DNA of 64,000 bases, from the NCBI RefSeq assembly GCF_001277255.1, contig NZ_CP012264.1, forward strand, positions 310,001 through 374,000, read 5' to 3'. Position 1 is the first letter of the stretch, and the number at the start of each line of letters is the position of its first letter. The position numbers and the translations under genes are program-made. This document shows positions 23,546 to 37,569 of this stretch, piece after piece. Under the pieces are notes generated by a model. That model was not told where the DNA came from. It did not search any database and was given only the letters and a program-made list of their open reading frames with translations. Source of the stretch: Cronobacter condimenti 1330. Lineage in GTDB: Bacteria > Pseudomonadota > Gammaproteobacteria > Enterobacterales > Enterobacteriaceae.

Positions 23546-25735
23546 TTAAGCCGTTTGCAGTTCGCCCACCGGGCGCGCGGGTTCAACCTGGGGATAATAA
23601 GGTGCGTTGTGGGTCGCTTTGTCGCGAAGCCCGGCAGGCGCTTCATAGAGCGGCCCGAGGTGCTGATAGTGCTGCGCCATCTCAAGATATTTTGCGCTGC
23701 CCTGGGTATCGAGCCAGCGGAAGGCACCGCCATGGAACGGCGGGAAGCCAAGGCCGTAGACCAGCGCCATATCTGCCTCGGCAGGGCTTGCGATAATGCC
23801 TTCTTCGAGGCAGCGCACCACTTCGTTCACCATGGGGATCATCATGCGCGCCACAATTTCTTCATCACTGAACGCGCGTTTCGGCTGGCTTACCTCTGCC
23901 AGCAGGCTGTCCACGGCGTCGTCCTGCTCTTTGCGTGGTTTGCCTTTACTGTCTTCTTTATAACGGTAGAAGCCCTGACCGTTTTTCTGCCCGAAGCGGC
24001 CTGCCTCAAACAGCGCGTCGATAGCATCGCGATAATCTTTTTGCATACGCTGCGGGAAGCCTGCCGCCATGACTGCCTGCGCGTGGTGCGCGGTATCGAT
24101 ACCGACGACATCCAGCAGGTATGCCGGGCCCATCGGCCAGCCGAACTGTTTTTCCATTACTTTATCGATCTGACGGAAATCAGCGCCGTCACGCAGCAAC
24201 TGGCTGAAACCAGCAAAGTAGGGGAACAGTACGCGGTTGACGAAAAAGCCGGGGCAGTCGTTCACGACGATAGGGGTTTTCCCCATTTTGCTGGCCCAGG
24301 CGACGACTTTCGCGACAGTCGCGTCAGAGGTTTTTTTACCACGGATCACTTCGACCAGCGGCATACGGTGCACCGGATTAAAGAAGTGCATGCCGCAGAA
24401 GTTTTCCGGGCGTTTTAGTACGCTCGCCAGTTCGCTGATAGGAATGGTCGAGGTGTTGGAGGCGAGAACCGTGTCCGGGCGTACTTTGTCTTCGGTTTCG
24501 GCCAGCACCGCCTTTTTCACCTTCGGGTTTTCAACGACAGCTTCAACAACCACGTCAGCGCGCTCAAACCCGGCGTAATCCAGCGTTGGATGGATCGTTG
24601 CGATAACGCTGGCAAGTTTCATTCCGTTAATTTTGCCGCGTTCCAGCTGTTTATTAAGGAGTTTGCTGGCTTCGCTGATGCCGAGCGCCAGCGATTTTTC
24701 GTTAATGTCTTTCATGATGACCGGCACGCCTTTCCAGGCTGACTGGTAGGCAATGCCGCCACCCATAATGCCCGCGCCAAGCACGGCGGCCTGTTTTGGC
24801 GTCTCCGTCTCTTTGGTCAGCTTTTTCGCCTGACCTTTAACATATTGGTCGTTTAAGAAGATACCGACCAGCGCACGCGCTTCTGTGGAGCGTGCCAGCG
24901 GAACGAAGCTGTTATTCTCCAGCACGAGCGCTTCATCACGGCCAAGGCCAGCAGCGGCTTCAATGGTTTTCACCGCGATCATTGGTGCCGGATAATGTTT
25001 ACCAGCGGTCTGCATCACCATGCCTTTGGCGATAGTAAAGCTCATGGCCGCTTCGATTTTGCTCAGGCGCAGCGGTTCAAGCTTCGGCTGGCGTCTGGCT
25101 TTCCAGTCAAGCTCGCCGTCGATAGCCTGACGTAGCATACGCAGCGCGCCCTCGACCAGGAGTTCTTGTTTCACCACGGCGTCCACCAGGCCTACTTTCA
25201 GCGCGGCGTCAGCGGTGATGTCTTTACCGGCGGCGATAATCTCAAGTGCGCTGTCAGCGCCCAGCAGGCGCGGCAAACGAACCGACCCGCCAAAGCCCGG
25301 CATGATACCCAGCTTGGTTTCCGGAAGACCGATGCGGGCGTCCGGCGTGGCGAGACGGAAATCGGTCGCCAGTACGCATTCGCAGCCACCGCCGAGCGCA
25401 TAGCCGTTAATCGCAGAAAGTGTTGGTACTGGCAGATCTTCAAGACGATTAAACACGCTGTTGGCGAAGTGCAGCCACTGACTCAGTTGCTCTGCGGGCA
25501 CCTGGAACAGCGAAAGGAATTCAGTAATGTCGGCGCCGACGATAAACGCGGCTTTTTCCGAACGCAGCAGCAGGGCTTTGAGCTGGGGTTCTTTTTCCAG
25601 CACATCCAGCGCATGACCGAGGCTTGCCACGGTCGCGGTATCAAGCTTATTCACCGAGCCGGGGGCATCGAACACCAGTTCGGCAATGCCGTCTTCCAGC
25701 CAGTTGAGGTACAGGGTGTCGCCTTTGTAAAGCAT
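23546..25735 (-). CDS. fadB: Fatty acid oxidation complex alpha subunit FadB
   Basis: Multifunctional enzyme (729 residues): N-terminal enoyl-CoA hydratase/isomerase (about 1-190, with GYALGGGCEC and LPETKLGIMPGFGG carrying the two catalytic glutamates) and C-terminal 3-hydroxyacyl-CoA dehydrogenase (about 310-720; NAD site VLGAGIMGGGIAYQ, catalytic His in MHFFNPVHRMPLVEV). AGGAGA lies 5 bases before the ATG. It is the first gene of fadBA, repressed by FadR via the operator 27 bases upstream. Confidence 0.98.
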   Translation of the reverse strand: MLYKGDTLYLNWLEDGIAELVFDAPGSVNKLDTATVASLGHALDVLEKEPQLKALLLRSEKAAFIVGADITEFLSLFQVPAEQLSQWLHFANSVFNRLEDLPVPTLSAINGYALGGGCECVLATDFRLATPDARIGLPETKLGIMPGFGGSVRLPRLLGADSALEIIAAGKDITADAALKVGLVDAVVKQELLVEGALRMLRQAIDGELDWKARRQPKLEPLRLSKIEAAMSFTIAKGMVMQTAGKHYPAPMIAVKTIEAAAGLGRDEALVLENNSFVPLARSTEARALVGIFLNDQYVKGQAKKLTKETETPKQAAVLGAGIMGGGIAYQSAWKGVPVIMKDINEKSLALGISEASKLLNKQLERGKINGMKLASVIATIHPTLDYAGFERADVVVEAVVENPKVKKAVLAETEDKVRPDTVLASNTSTIPISELASVLKRPENFCGMHFFNPVHRMPLVEVIRGKKTSDATVAKVVAWASKMGKTPIVVNDCPGFFVNRVLFPYFAGFSQLLRDGADFRQIDKVMEKQFGWPMGPAYLLDVVGIDTAHHAQAVMAAGFPQRMQKDYRDAIDALFEAGRFGQKNGQGFYRYKEDSKGKPRKEQDDAVDSLLAEVSQPKRAFSDEEIVARMMIPMVNEVVRCLEEGIIASPAEADMALVYGLGFPPFHGGAFRWLDTQGSAKYLEMAQHYQHLGPLYEAPAGLRDKATHNAPYYPQVEPARPVGELQTA

Positions 25736-25761
25736 GTCGGTCTCCTGAATCCAGCAAGGGG

Positions 25762-25778
25762 ATCTGGTCGTACCAGAT
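25762..25778. promoter_or_regulatory. FadR operator
   Basis: ATCTGGTCGTACCAGAT. Read on the minus strand this is ATCTGGTACGACCAGAT, which as I recall is the E. coli fadB operator itself. Long-chain acyl-CoA releases FadR and induces fadBA. Confidence 0.9.
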
Positions 25779-25924
25779 GAAGCGGAGTGTGGAGTTGATG
25801 TTAATGAAATGCAAATTACTGTTTAAAAATTTGCAAACACGATCACGGATGGTGGAAAACGCTCAGCCACCAGACCGGTGTGCTAAGATGCCGACGTTGA
25901 GAGCTCAAACTTTAAAGGTAAAGT

Positions 25925-27256
25925 ATGGATTCGCTGACTACCCTCTATAAAAATCATCTGGATACGCTTCAGGAGCGTACCCGCAATGTTCTCGCCCGCT
26001 TTAATGTGGACGCGCTGCTTATCCACTCAGGCGAGCTGTTTAACGTCTTTTTAGACGATCATCCCTATCCGTTTAAGGTCAATCCGCAGTTCAAGGCCTG
26101 GGTGCCGGTCACGCAGGTGCCTAACTGCTGGCTGCTGGTGGATGGCGTGAATAAGCCGAAGCTGTGGTTTTATCTGCCGGTAGATTACTGGCATAACGTA
26201 GAGCCGCTGCCGAGCGCCTTCTGGACGGAAGAGATAGACATTATCGCGCTGCCGAAAGCCGATGAGATTGGCAGCCAGTTGCCCGCTGCGCGCGGCAATA
26301 TTGCGTATATTGGTCCGGTGCCGGAACGCGCGCTGAAGCTGGATATTCCCGCAGATAAGGTGAATCCGAAGGGCGTTATCGACTACCTGCACTTCTGGCG
26401 CGCCTATAAGACGGATTATGAACTGGCCTGCATGCGCGAAGCGCAAAAGACGGCGGTTAACGGGCATCGCGCCGCGCACGAAGCGTTTCTTTCCGGCATG
26501 AGTGAGTTCGATATCAATCTGGCTTACCTGACCGCGACAGGCCATCGTGATACTGACGTGCCTTACAGCAATATTGTGGCGCTGAACGAACACGCCGCCG
26601 TGCTCCATTACACCCTTCTCGATCACCGCGCGCCGTCTGAGATGCGCAGCTTCTTACTCGATGCTGGCGCGGAATATAACGGCTATGCGGCAGATTTAAC
26701 CCGTACCTGGGCGGCCGACAGTGATAATGATTTCGCTGCGCTGATAAAGGACGTAAATGAAGAGCAGCTCGCGCTGATTAGCACCATGAAAGCGGGCGTC
26801 AGCTACATTGATTACCATATCCAGTTTCATCAGCGCATTGCGAAGCTGCTGCGCCGCCATCAGATTGTCACGGATATCAGTGAAGAAGCGATGGTGGAAG
26901 CCGATATCACCGGACCGTTTATGCCGCATGGTATTGGGCATCCGCTGGGCTTGCAGGTGCACGATGTCGCAGGCTTTATGCAGGACGATACAGGCACGCA
27001 TCTCGCGGCGCCGGGGAAATATCCCTATCTGCGCTGTACCCGTGTACTGCAACCGCGCATGGTGCTGACGATAGAGCCGGGGATTTACTTTATCGAATCG
27101 CTGCTGGCGCCGTGGCGCGAAGGAGAATTCAGCAAGCACTTCAACTGGCAGAAGATTGAAGCGCTGAAACCGTTTGGCGGTATCCGCATTGAGGATAACG
27201 TGGTGATCCACGAGCATGGCGTGGAGAACATGACCCGGGATCTGAAACTGGCCTGA
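25925..27256 (+). CDS. pepQ: Xaa-Pro dipeptidase PepQ
   Basis: Cytosolic manganese-dependent prolidase (443 residues as in E. coli) of the M24 pita-bread family. Metal-binding motifs are LLDAGAEYNGYAADLTRTW (two Asp), GIGHPLGLQVHD (His), TIEPGIYF (Glu) and GGIRIEDNVV (Glu). It diverges from fadB. The stop TGA shares one base with the yigZ start (TGATG), so the two are probably translated together. Confidence 0.97.
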   Translation: MDSLTTLYKNHLDTLQERTRNVLARFNVDALLIHSGELFNVFLDDHPYPFKVNPQFKAWVPVTQVPNCWLLVDGVNKPKLWFYLPVDYWHNVEPLPSAFWTEEIDIIALPKADEIGSQLPAARGNIAYIGPVPERALKLDIPADKVNPKGVIDYLHFWRAYKTDYELACMREAQKTAVNGHRAAHEAFLSGMSEFDINLAYLTATGHRDTDVPYSNIVALNEHAAVLHYTLLDHRAPSEMRSFLLDAGAEYNGYAADLTRTWAADSDNDFAALIKDVNEEQLALISTMKAGVSYIDYHIQFHQRIAKLLRRHQIVTDISEEAMVEADITGPFMPHGIGHPLGLQVHDVAGFMQDDTGTHLAAPGKYPYLRCTRVLQPRMVLTIEPGIYFIESLLAPWREGEFSKHFNWQKIEALKPFGGIRIEDNVVIHEHGVENMTRDLKLA

Positions 27257-27867
27257 TGGATAGCTGGCTTGTTCCGGTCGCACCGGTGACGTTTACGCAA
27301 GAGATTAAAAAGAGCCGCTTCATTACGCTGCTTGGACATACCGAGGGCATTGGGGCGGCAAAAGCGTTTGTCGCGCAGGTGCGTGCAGACTATCCCGATG
27401 CCCGACATTATTGTCAGGCGTGGGTGGCGGGCGCGCCTGACGACGCTCAGCAATTAGGGTTCTCTGATGACGGCGAGCCGCCGGGTACGGCCGGAAAACC
27501 GATGCTGGCGCAACTGATGGGCAGCGGTGTCGGGGAAGTGACGGCTGTGGTGGTGCGCTATTTCGGCGGTATAAAGCTTGGTACCGGCGGGCTGGTGAAG
27601 GCTTACGGCGGCGGCGTGCAACAGGCGCTGACGATGCTTGAAACTACCCTCAAGGTGCCGCTAACAGAATATACTTTGCTGTGTGATTACGCGCAGCTTG
27701 CGGGTGTGGAGTCACTGCTTGGCCAGTTTAATGGGCAGGTGGTCCAGAGCGAGTTTCAGGCACGTGTGGCGCTAAGGGTAGCGCTTCCACATACGCAGGT
27801 GGCCGCTTTTTCGGCAAAGCTCGCCGACTTTAGCCGTGGCGCATTGCATTTGTTGTCGGTTGAATAA
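27256..27867 (+). CDS. yigZ: IMPACT-family protein YigZ
   Basis: UPF0029/IMPACT family, 203 residues. The N-terminal IMPACT domain (about 1-120) has the signature GEPPGTAGKPML and VVRYFGGIKLGTGGLVKAY; a C-terminal ferredoxin-like domain follows. The family is related to the eukaryotic translation regulator IMPACT/YIH1; the bacterial role is unclear. It starts within the pepQ stop codon and lies 39 bases before trkH. Confidence 0.95.
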   Translation: MDSWLVPVAPVTFTQEIKKSRFITLLGHTEGIGAAKAFVAQVRADYPDARHYCQAWVAGAPDDAQQLGFSDDGEPPGTAGKPMLAQLMGSGVGEVTAVVVRYFGGIKLGTGGLVKAYGGGVQQALTMLETTLKVPLTEYTLLCDYAQLAGVESLLGQFNGQVVQSEFQARVALRVALPHTQVAAFSAKLADFSRGALHLLSVE

Positions 27868-27906
27868 TAATCCCTCCCTTCATTTTGATTCCAAAGGAAA
27901 CGGCAG

Positions 27907-29358
27907 ATGCATTTTCGCGCCATTACCCGAATCGTTGGTCTACTGGTTATCCTGTTTTCCGGGACAATGATTATTCCCGGCCTGGTGGCCTTGTTATACC
28001 GCGACGGCGCGGGACGCGCTTTTACCCAAACCTTTTTTGTCGCCCTCGCCATAGGTGCCGCGCTGTGGTGGCCGAACCGTCATCAGAAGCGCGAACTGAA
28101 ATCGCGGGAAGGGTTTCTCATTGTTGTGCTGTTCTGGACCGTGCTGGGCAGCGTCGGGGCCTTGCCCTTTATTTTCTCCGAGCGGCCTAACCTCACTATT
28201 ACCGATGCCTTTTTCGAGTCGTTTTCGGGGCTGACGACGACCGGTGCCACGACGCTGGTCGGGCTCGACTCGCTACCACACGCCATTCTTTTCTACCGGC
28301 AGATGCTGCAATGGTTCGGCGGTATGGGGATCATTGTGCTGGCGGTAGCCATTCTGCCGATTCTGGGCGTGGGCGGGATGCAGCTTTATCGTGCCGAGAT
28401 GCCAGGACCGCTTAAAGACAATAAGATGCGCCCGCGTATTGCCGAAACGGCCAAAACGCTGTGGCTGATTTATGTGTTGCTGACGGTCGCGTGCGCGCTG
28501 GCGCTCTGGTTTGCCGGAATGCCCGCGTTTGACGCGATAGGCCACAGCTTCGCGACCATTGCCATCGGCGGATTTTCTACCCATGACGCGAGTGTCGGGT
28601 ATTTTGCGAGCCCTACCATTAATACCATTATTGCTATCTTCCTGCTGATTTCAGGCTGTAATTACGGCCTGCACTTCTCGTTACTCAGCGGGAGGAGCCT
28701 GAAGGTTTATTCACGCGACCCGGAATTTCGCATGTTTATCGGCGTGCAATTGACGCTGGTATTTATCTGCACGCTGGTGCTGTGGTTCCACGATACGTAT
28801 GACTCGGCGGTGACGACGCTTAATCAGGCGTTCTTTCAGGTGGTGTCGATGGCGACGACGGCAGGCTTTACCACGGACAGTATTGCGAAGTGGCCGCTGT
28901 TTTTACCAGTGCTGTTGCTTTGCTCGGCCTTTATTGGCGGCTGCGCCGGGTCAACCGGCGGCGGGCTGAAGGTTATTCGTATCCTGCTGCTCTTTAAACA
29001 GGGCAACCGTGAACTGAAAAGGCTGGTGCATCCGAACGCGGTATACAGCATTAAGCTTGGTAACCGTGCGCTGCCGGAGCGTATCCTTGAAGCGGTATGG
29101 GGCTTTTTCTCGGCATATGCGCTGGTTTTTCTCGTCAGCATGCTGGCGATTATCGCAACTGGCGTGGACGACTTCTCCGCGTTCGCCTCCGTGGTGGCAA
29201 CGCTCAATAACCTGGGGCCGGGCCTTGGGGTCGTGGCGGATAACTTTGCCAGTATGAATCCCATCGCCAAGTGGATATTGATCGGCAATATGCTTTTCGG
29301 GCGCCTGGAGGTATTTACCCTCCTGGTGCTGTTCACGCCAACCTTCTGGCGTGAATAA
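27907..29358 (+). CDS. trkH: Trk potassium uptake protein TrkH
   Basis: Membrane pore subunit of the Trk potassium system; works with the cytosolic NAD-binding TrkA. 483 residues, the E. coli length. Four membrane-pore-membrane repeats can be traced with their filter glycines, for example SGLTTTGATTL, ATIAIGGFSTHD, SMATTAGFTTDS and NNLGPGLGVV. It is followed 13 bases later by hemG. Confidence 0.97.
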   Translation: MHFRAITRIVGLLVILFSGTMIIPGLVALLYRDGAGRAFTQTFFVALAIGAALWWPNRHQKRELKSREGFLIVVLFWTVLGSVGALPFIFSERPNLTITDAFFESFSGLTTTGATTLVGLDSLPHAILFYRQMLQWFGGMGIIVLAVAILPILGVGGMQLYRAEMPGPLKDNKMRPRIAETAKTLWLIYVLLTVACALALWFAGMPAFDAIGHSFATIAIGGFSTHDASVGYFASPTINTIIAIFLLISGCNYGLHFSLLSGRSLKVYSRDPEFRMFIGVQLTLVFICTLVLWFHDTYDSAVTTLNQAFFQVVSMATTAGFTTDSIAKWPLFLPVLLLCSAFIGGCAGSTGGGLKVIRILLLFKQGNRELKRLVHPNAVYSIKLGNRALPERILEAVWGFFSAYALVFLVSMLAIIATGVDDFSAFASVVATLNNLGPGLGVVADNFASMNPIAKWILIGNMLFGRLEVFTLLVLFTPTFWRE

Positions 29359-29371
29359 CAGGGAGATAATA

Positions 29372-29905
29372 ATGAAAACCTTAATTCTGTTTTCCACTCG
29401 CGATGGGCAAACGCGCGAAATCGCTTTTTATATTGCCTCACAGTTGCAGGAGATGGGGGAAGCGGCGGATGTCGTTAACCTGCAGCGGGCCGAAGAAATA
29501 GACTGGACGCACTATAATAAGGTCGTTATCGGCGCCTCGATTCGCTACGGACATTTCCATCCTACGCTGGATGCGTTTGTGAAGACGCATCAGCAGGCGC
29601 TCAATGCGATCCCTGGCGCTTTCTTCTCAGTAAATCTTGTCGCGCGTAAACCGGAAAAACGGACCCCACAAACAAATAGCTATACGCGGAAGTTCTTGTT
29701 GAACTCGCCGTGGAGACCCGATCACTGTGCGGTGTTTGCTGGCGCGCTCCGTTACCCGCGCTATCGCTGGTTTGATCGCTTTATGATTCGCCTGATTATG
29801 AAAATGACAGGTGGGGAAACCGATACGTCGAAAGAAGTGGTTTATACGGACTGGCCTCAGGTGGTCATTTTTGCACAAGAAGTGGCCCGTCTGACCCGTA
29901 ATTAG
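29372..29905 (+). CDS. hemG: Menaquinone-dependent protoporphyrinogen IX dehydrogenase
   Basis: Flavodoxin-like FMN enzyme on the inner face of the membrane that oxidises protoporphyrinogen IX to protoporphyrin IX in haem synthesis, passing electrons to quinones. 177 residues. The FMN-binding loop is LFSTRDGQTREIA at the N-terminus, followed by IGASIRYGHFHP. GGGAGATAATA precedes ATG 29372; an in-frame ATG at 29351 overlaps trkH. It is the last gene before the rRNA operon, as at E. coli rrnA. Confidence 0.96.
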   Translation: MKTLILFSTRDGQTREIAFYIASQLQEMGEAADVVNLQRAEEIDWTHYNKVVIGASIRYGHFHPTLDAFVKTHQQALNAIPGAFFSVNLVARKPEKRTPQTNSYTRKFLLNSPWRPDHCAVFAGALRYPRYRWFDRFMIRLIMKMTGGETDTSKEVVYTDWPQVVIFAQEVARLTRN

Positions 29906-29942
29906 TATCATTTCCAGGCGTCTTGCCTGGAAAATAAGCGAA

Positions 29943-29994
29943 CAAAAACTTTTTTGAAATTAGGGGTTGTCAGCAGGAAAGAAGGCCCTATAAT
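29943..29994 (+). promoter_or_regulatory. rrn P1 promoter with UP element
   Basis: An A/T-rich UP-like tract (29943-29960), -35 TTGTCA (29967-29972), a 16-base spacer and a perfect TATAAT (29989-29994). A GC-rich discriminator (GCGCC) follows, typical of growth-rate and ppGpp-controlled rRNA promoters. Confidence 0.9.
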
Positions 29995-30064
29995 GCGCCT
30001 CCACTGACACGGCACAACGGCAAACGAGCCGGCCCGTCAGGCAGACGAAAGCGAAAATAAACGC

Positions 30065-30092
30065 TTGACTCTGCAGGAGGAAAGCGTAATAT
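30065..30092 (+). promoter_or_regulatory. rrn P2 promoter
   Basis: TTGACT (30065-30070), 16 bases, TAATAT (30087-30092), about 98 bases downstream of P1, the usual tandem layout. Confidence 0.8.
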
Positions 30093-30131
30093 ACGCCACC
30101 TCGCGACAGCAGGCTGTAAGCCGCGTCGCAC

Positions 30132-30143
30132 CGCTCTTTAACA
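30132..30143 (+). promoter_or_regulatory. Leader boxA antitermination site
   Basis: CGCTCTTTAACA matches boxA (TGCTCTTTAACA) except at the first base; it recruits NusB/S10 for rRNA antitermination. Immediately after it, 30148-30164 pairs perfectly (17 bp) with 31850-31866 to form the RNase III stem that releases pre-16S RNA. Confidence 0.85.
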
Positions 30144-30280
30144 ATTTATCAGACAATCTGTGTGGGCACTCGGGGCACTGATATCTTAACGTCTTCGGAC
30201 GATAAATGAATATCAAGTCTCAAGTGAACAACAGTTAATTCATTACGAACTAACAGTTTAATTCTTTGAGCATCAAACTT

Positions 30281-31822
<1,542 letters not shown>

Positions 31823-31892
31823 CCTGTAAAGATACAACCTCGTAGTGCTCACACAGATTGTCTGATAGAAAGTAAAGAAGCAAAACCTCTAC

Positions 31893-31969
<77 letters not shown>

Positions 31970-32003
31970 ACTCCCCACGGAGTTGCTGAGGTTTAACTAC
32001 GAT

Positions 32004-32079
32004 GGGGCTATAGCTCAGCTGGGAGAGCGCCTGCTTTGCACGCAGGAGGTCTGCGGTTCGATCCCGCATAGCTCCACCA
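32004..32079 (+). tRNA. alaT: tRNA-Ala (TGC)
   Basis: 76 bases from GGGGCTATAGCTCAGC to the encoded CCA. The anticodon loop TTTGCAC gives UGC. It is the second spacer tRNA of the rRNA operon. Confidence 0.98.
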
Positions 32080-32119
32080 TCACTTCAGAGTGTACTCACT
32101 GAGTATACTGCGAAGTATT

Positions 32120-32131
32120 TGCTCTTTAACA
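32120..32131 (+). promoter_or_regulatory. Spacer boxA
   Basis: TGCTCTTTAACA, an exact boxA, 117 bases before 23S. Pre-23S processing arms pair across the gene: 32139-32147 with 35189-35197 and 32207-32215 with 35177-35185 (9 bp each). Confidence 0.85.
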
Positions 32132-32247
32132 ATCCGGAACAAGCTGAAAATTGAAACAGACACGCTGTTGCATTCTTCCGTAATCAGGAATGCGCGGTGT
32201 GTCAGAGTCTCTCAAACTCGCAGCACGAAGACTTCTTCGGGTTGTGA

Positions 32248-35152
<2,905 letters not shown>

Positions 35153-35241
35153 ACAACGCCAAAGAAGTCTGGCGTGTTGAGAGACAATTCAGCTTGTGAC
35201 GGATAAAATCCTGTGGCCGGAAGGCGGCGGGAAACAGAAAT

Positions 35242-35361
35242 TGCCTGGCGGCTGTAGCGCGGTGGTCCCACCTGACCCCATGCCGAACTCAGAAGTGAAA
35301 CGCCGTAGCGCCGATGGTAGTGTGGGGTCTCCCCATGCGAGAGTAGGGAACTGCCAGGCAT
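35242..35361 (+). rRNA. rrf: 5S ribosomal RNA
   Basis: 120 bases, TGCCTGGCGGC at the 5' end pairing with GCCAGGCAT at the 3' end. There is a single 5S copy and no distal tRNA in this operon. Confidence 0.98.
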
Positions 35362-35370
35362 CAAATAAAG

Positions 35371-35403
35371 AACCCCTCAGCACTGCTGAGGGGTTGTTGC
35401 TTT
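35371..35403 (+). terminator. rRNA operon terminator
   Basis: AACCCCTCAG-CACTG-CTGAGGGGTT stem, 10 bp, followed by GTTGCTTT, ten bases after 5S. It has the AACCCC..GGGGTT stem of rrn terminators. Confidence 0.9.
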
Positions 35404-35546
35404 ATAGCTCTTCAACATTATTATGTCTTCACGCTAATCGATGCTGTCTTAGCCTTCCTGCTTTACCAGATCAAATGACGCTATAAACAAGCCATTACAT
35501 TACTAATCAGTTAAACTGTCCCGGTTATGAGATCAGGACTAATTGT

Positions 35547-36575
35547 ATGAACAACTCCCTTAAATTTTACAATACTTTTGGTATTGATAAAAATGCCCGA
35601 CATGTCGTTACGGTGCTAACTCCCCACGAGTTAACTGACGCATGGCAACAGGCACAAGCGACTTCTCAGCCTGTTTTAATTTTGGGTGAAGGGAGCAATG
35701 TGCTGTTTCTTGATGATTTCGACGGTACGATTATTTTGAATCGCATAACAGGAATCCAGATTGAGGAACAACCGGATGCGTGGATAATTCACGCGGGTGC
35801 CGGTGAAAACTGGCACCGGCTTGTCGAGTTTACGCTCGACAATAATATGTCAGGTCTGGAGAATCTTGCTCTCATTCCAGGCTGTGCAGGTTCCTCGCCT
35901 ATTCAGAACATTGGTGCTTATGGGGTAGAATTTAAGCAGCTTTGTTTATACGTGGACTGTATTAACCTTGTGTCAGGTCAATCTGTGCGGTTAGGCAACG
36001 ATGATTGTCGGTTTGGTTATCGGGACAGCATATTCAAACATGATTATCAGGATCGATACGCTATTACGGGGATTGGCCTGCGTTTACCTAAACAGTGGTC
36101 TCCAGTGCTGACATATGGCGATTTAACCCGCCTTCCTCGTGATACCGTTACGCCACGGCAGGTATTCGATGCGGTATGCCATATGCGTCGTACAAAACTT
36201 CCTGATCCAAAAGAATACGGTAATGCTGGCAGCTTTTTCAAAAACCCAGTGATATCCGCAGAAAAGGCAAGTGCCTTGTTTATTCACTATCCTGATGCGC
36301 CACGCTATCCACAAAATGATGGTCAGGTAAAACTGGCTGCGGGCTGGCTTATTGATCGCTGTGAACTGAAAGGATACTGTATCGGCGGCGCAGCCGTGCA
36401 CCGTCAACAGGCCCTGGTCCTCATAAATGAAAATAATGCGACCAGTGAGGATATCGTGAAGCTTGCGCATGAAGTGCGTCAGCGCGTGGGTGAGAAGTTT
36501 AATGTCTGGCTTGAACCCGAGGTTCGATTCATTGGCGCCAGGGGTGAGGTGGATGCCGTGGAGACTATAGCTTGA
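35547..36575 (+). CDS. murB: UDP-N-acetylenolpyruvoylglucosamine reductase
   Basis: FAD enzyme of peptidoglycan precursor synthesis that reduces enolpyruvyl-UDP-GlcNAc to UDP-MurNAc with NADPH. 342 residues as in E. coli. The FAD-binding segments (LILGEGSNVLF; GCAGSSPIQNIGAYG), the catalytic serine region GNAGSFFKNP and C-terminal LEPEVRFIG are intact. It is AT-rich compared with its neighbours (about 42-47% GC in the lines I counted). The stop overlaps the birA start. Confidence 0.98.
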   Translation: MNNSLKFYNTFGIDKNARHVVTVLTPHELTDAWQQAQATSQPVLILGEGSNVLFLDDFDGTIILNRITGIQIEEQPDAWIIHAGAGENWHRLVEFTLDNNMSGLENLALIPGCAGSSPIQNIGAYGVEFKQLCLYVDCINLVSGQSVRLGNDDCRFGYRDSIFKHDYQDRYAITGIGLRLPKQWSPVLTYGDLTRLPRDTVTPRQVFDAVCHMRRTKLPDPKEYGNAGSFFKNPVISAEKASALFIHYPDAPRYPQNDGQVKLAAGWLIDRCELKGYCIGGAAVHRQQALVLINENNATSEDIVKLAHEVRQRVGEKFNVWLEPEVRFIGARGEVDAVETIA

Positions 36576-37534
36576 AAGACAATACTATCCCTTTAACACT
36601 GATATCTCTGCTTGCTGACGGCGATTTTCATTCTGGTGAACAACTTGGCGAAAAGCTTGGCATGAGCCGTGCGGCCATCAACAAACATATCCAGACTCTC
36701 CGAGACTGGGGGATCGATGTTTTTACGGTGCCGGGTAAGGGTTATAGTCTGCCGGGGCCAATACAGCTTCTTGACGCATCCTTCATCCACTCACAGATTC
36801 AATCAGGCTCGGTAGTAGTATTACCAGTGATTGATTCCACAAACCAGTATCTGCTTGGTCGTCTTTCTGAACTTGAATCGGGTGATGCCTGTATTGCTGA
36901 GTATCAACAAGCCGGGCGTGGACGTCGGGGCCGTAAATGGTTTTCTCCTTTTGGCGCGAATCTTTATCTTTCGATGTACTGGCGACTTGAACAAGGGCCG
37001 GCAGCTGCGATCGGGTTAAGCCTGGTTATTGGTATCGTTATGGCTGAAGTTCTTCATGAGCTGGGTGCCGGACAAGTAAGAGTAAAATGGCCGAATGATC
37101 TCTATCTTAATGACAAAAAGCTCGCCGGTATTCTCGTTGAGCTCACAGGTAAAACCGGTGATGCGGCACAGATTGTCATTGGCGCTGGGATCAATCTCGC
37201 GATGCGCCAGGTTGAAAGCGATATTGTTAATCAAGGCTGGATTAATCTTCAGGAAGCGGGAATCAAAGTTGACAGAAACGAGCTTGCCGTCAAATTGATT
37301 GAAAAGTTACGTGCATCCCTGCATGAGTTTGAACATGATGGGCTTGCGCCTTTTTTATCCCGCTGGGAAAAACTGGATAATTTTATTCACCGTCAGGTTA
37401 AGCTTATTATTGGCGAACGTGAAATATATGGAATTTCACGCGGCATCGATAATCAAGGTGCATTGTTGCTTGAGCAAAACGGCATCATTAAGCCCTGGGT
37501 TGGTGGGGAAATTTCATTGCGCAGCGCCGAATAA
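36572..37534 (+). CDS. birA: Biotin-protein ligase / biotin operon repressor BirA
   Basis: Bifunctional: biotinylates the biotin carboxyl carrier protein and, as holo-repressor, controls the bio operon. 320 residues: N-terminal winged helix (about 1-60, MSRAAINKHIQTLRDW), the ligase core with GRGRRGRKWFSPFGANLY, KWPNDLYL, and a C-terminal SH3-like domain. The start is a TTG (36572) overlapping the murB TGA as TTGA; E. coli has ATGA at the same place. There is no in-frame ATG until residue 28 or so, within the helix-turn-helix. Confidence 0.95.
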   Translation: MKDNTIPLTLISLLADGDFHSGEQLGEKLGMSRAAINKHIQTLRDWGIDVFTVPGKGYSLPGPIQLLDASFIHSQIQSGSVVVLPVIDSTNQYLLGRLSELESGDACIAEYQQAGRGRRGRKWFSPFGANLYLSMYWRLEQGPAAAIGLSLVIGIVMAEVLHELGAGQVRVKWPNDLYLNDKKLAGILVELTGKTGDAAQIVIGAGINLAMRQVESDIVNQGWINLQEAGIKVDRNELAVKLIEKLRASLHEFEHDGLAPFLSRWEKLDNFIHRQVKLIIGEREIYGISRGIDNQGALLLEQNGIIKPWVGGEISLRSAE

Positions 37535-37559
37535 AAAAGGGAGCATAGCTCCCTTTTTT
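37534..37559. terminator. Bidirectional terminator between birA and coaA
   Basis: AAAAAGGGAGC / GCTCCCTTTTT around a two-base loop, with A-run and T-run on the two sides, between convergent birA and coaA. Confidence 0.9.
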
Positions 37560-37569
37560 ATTATCACCA

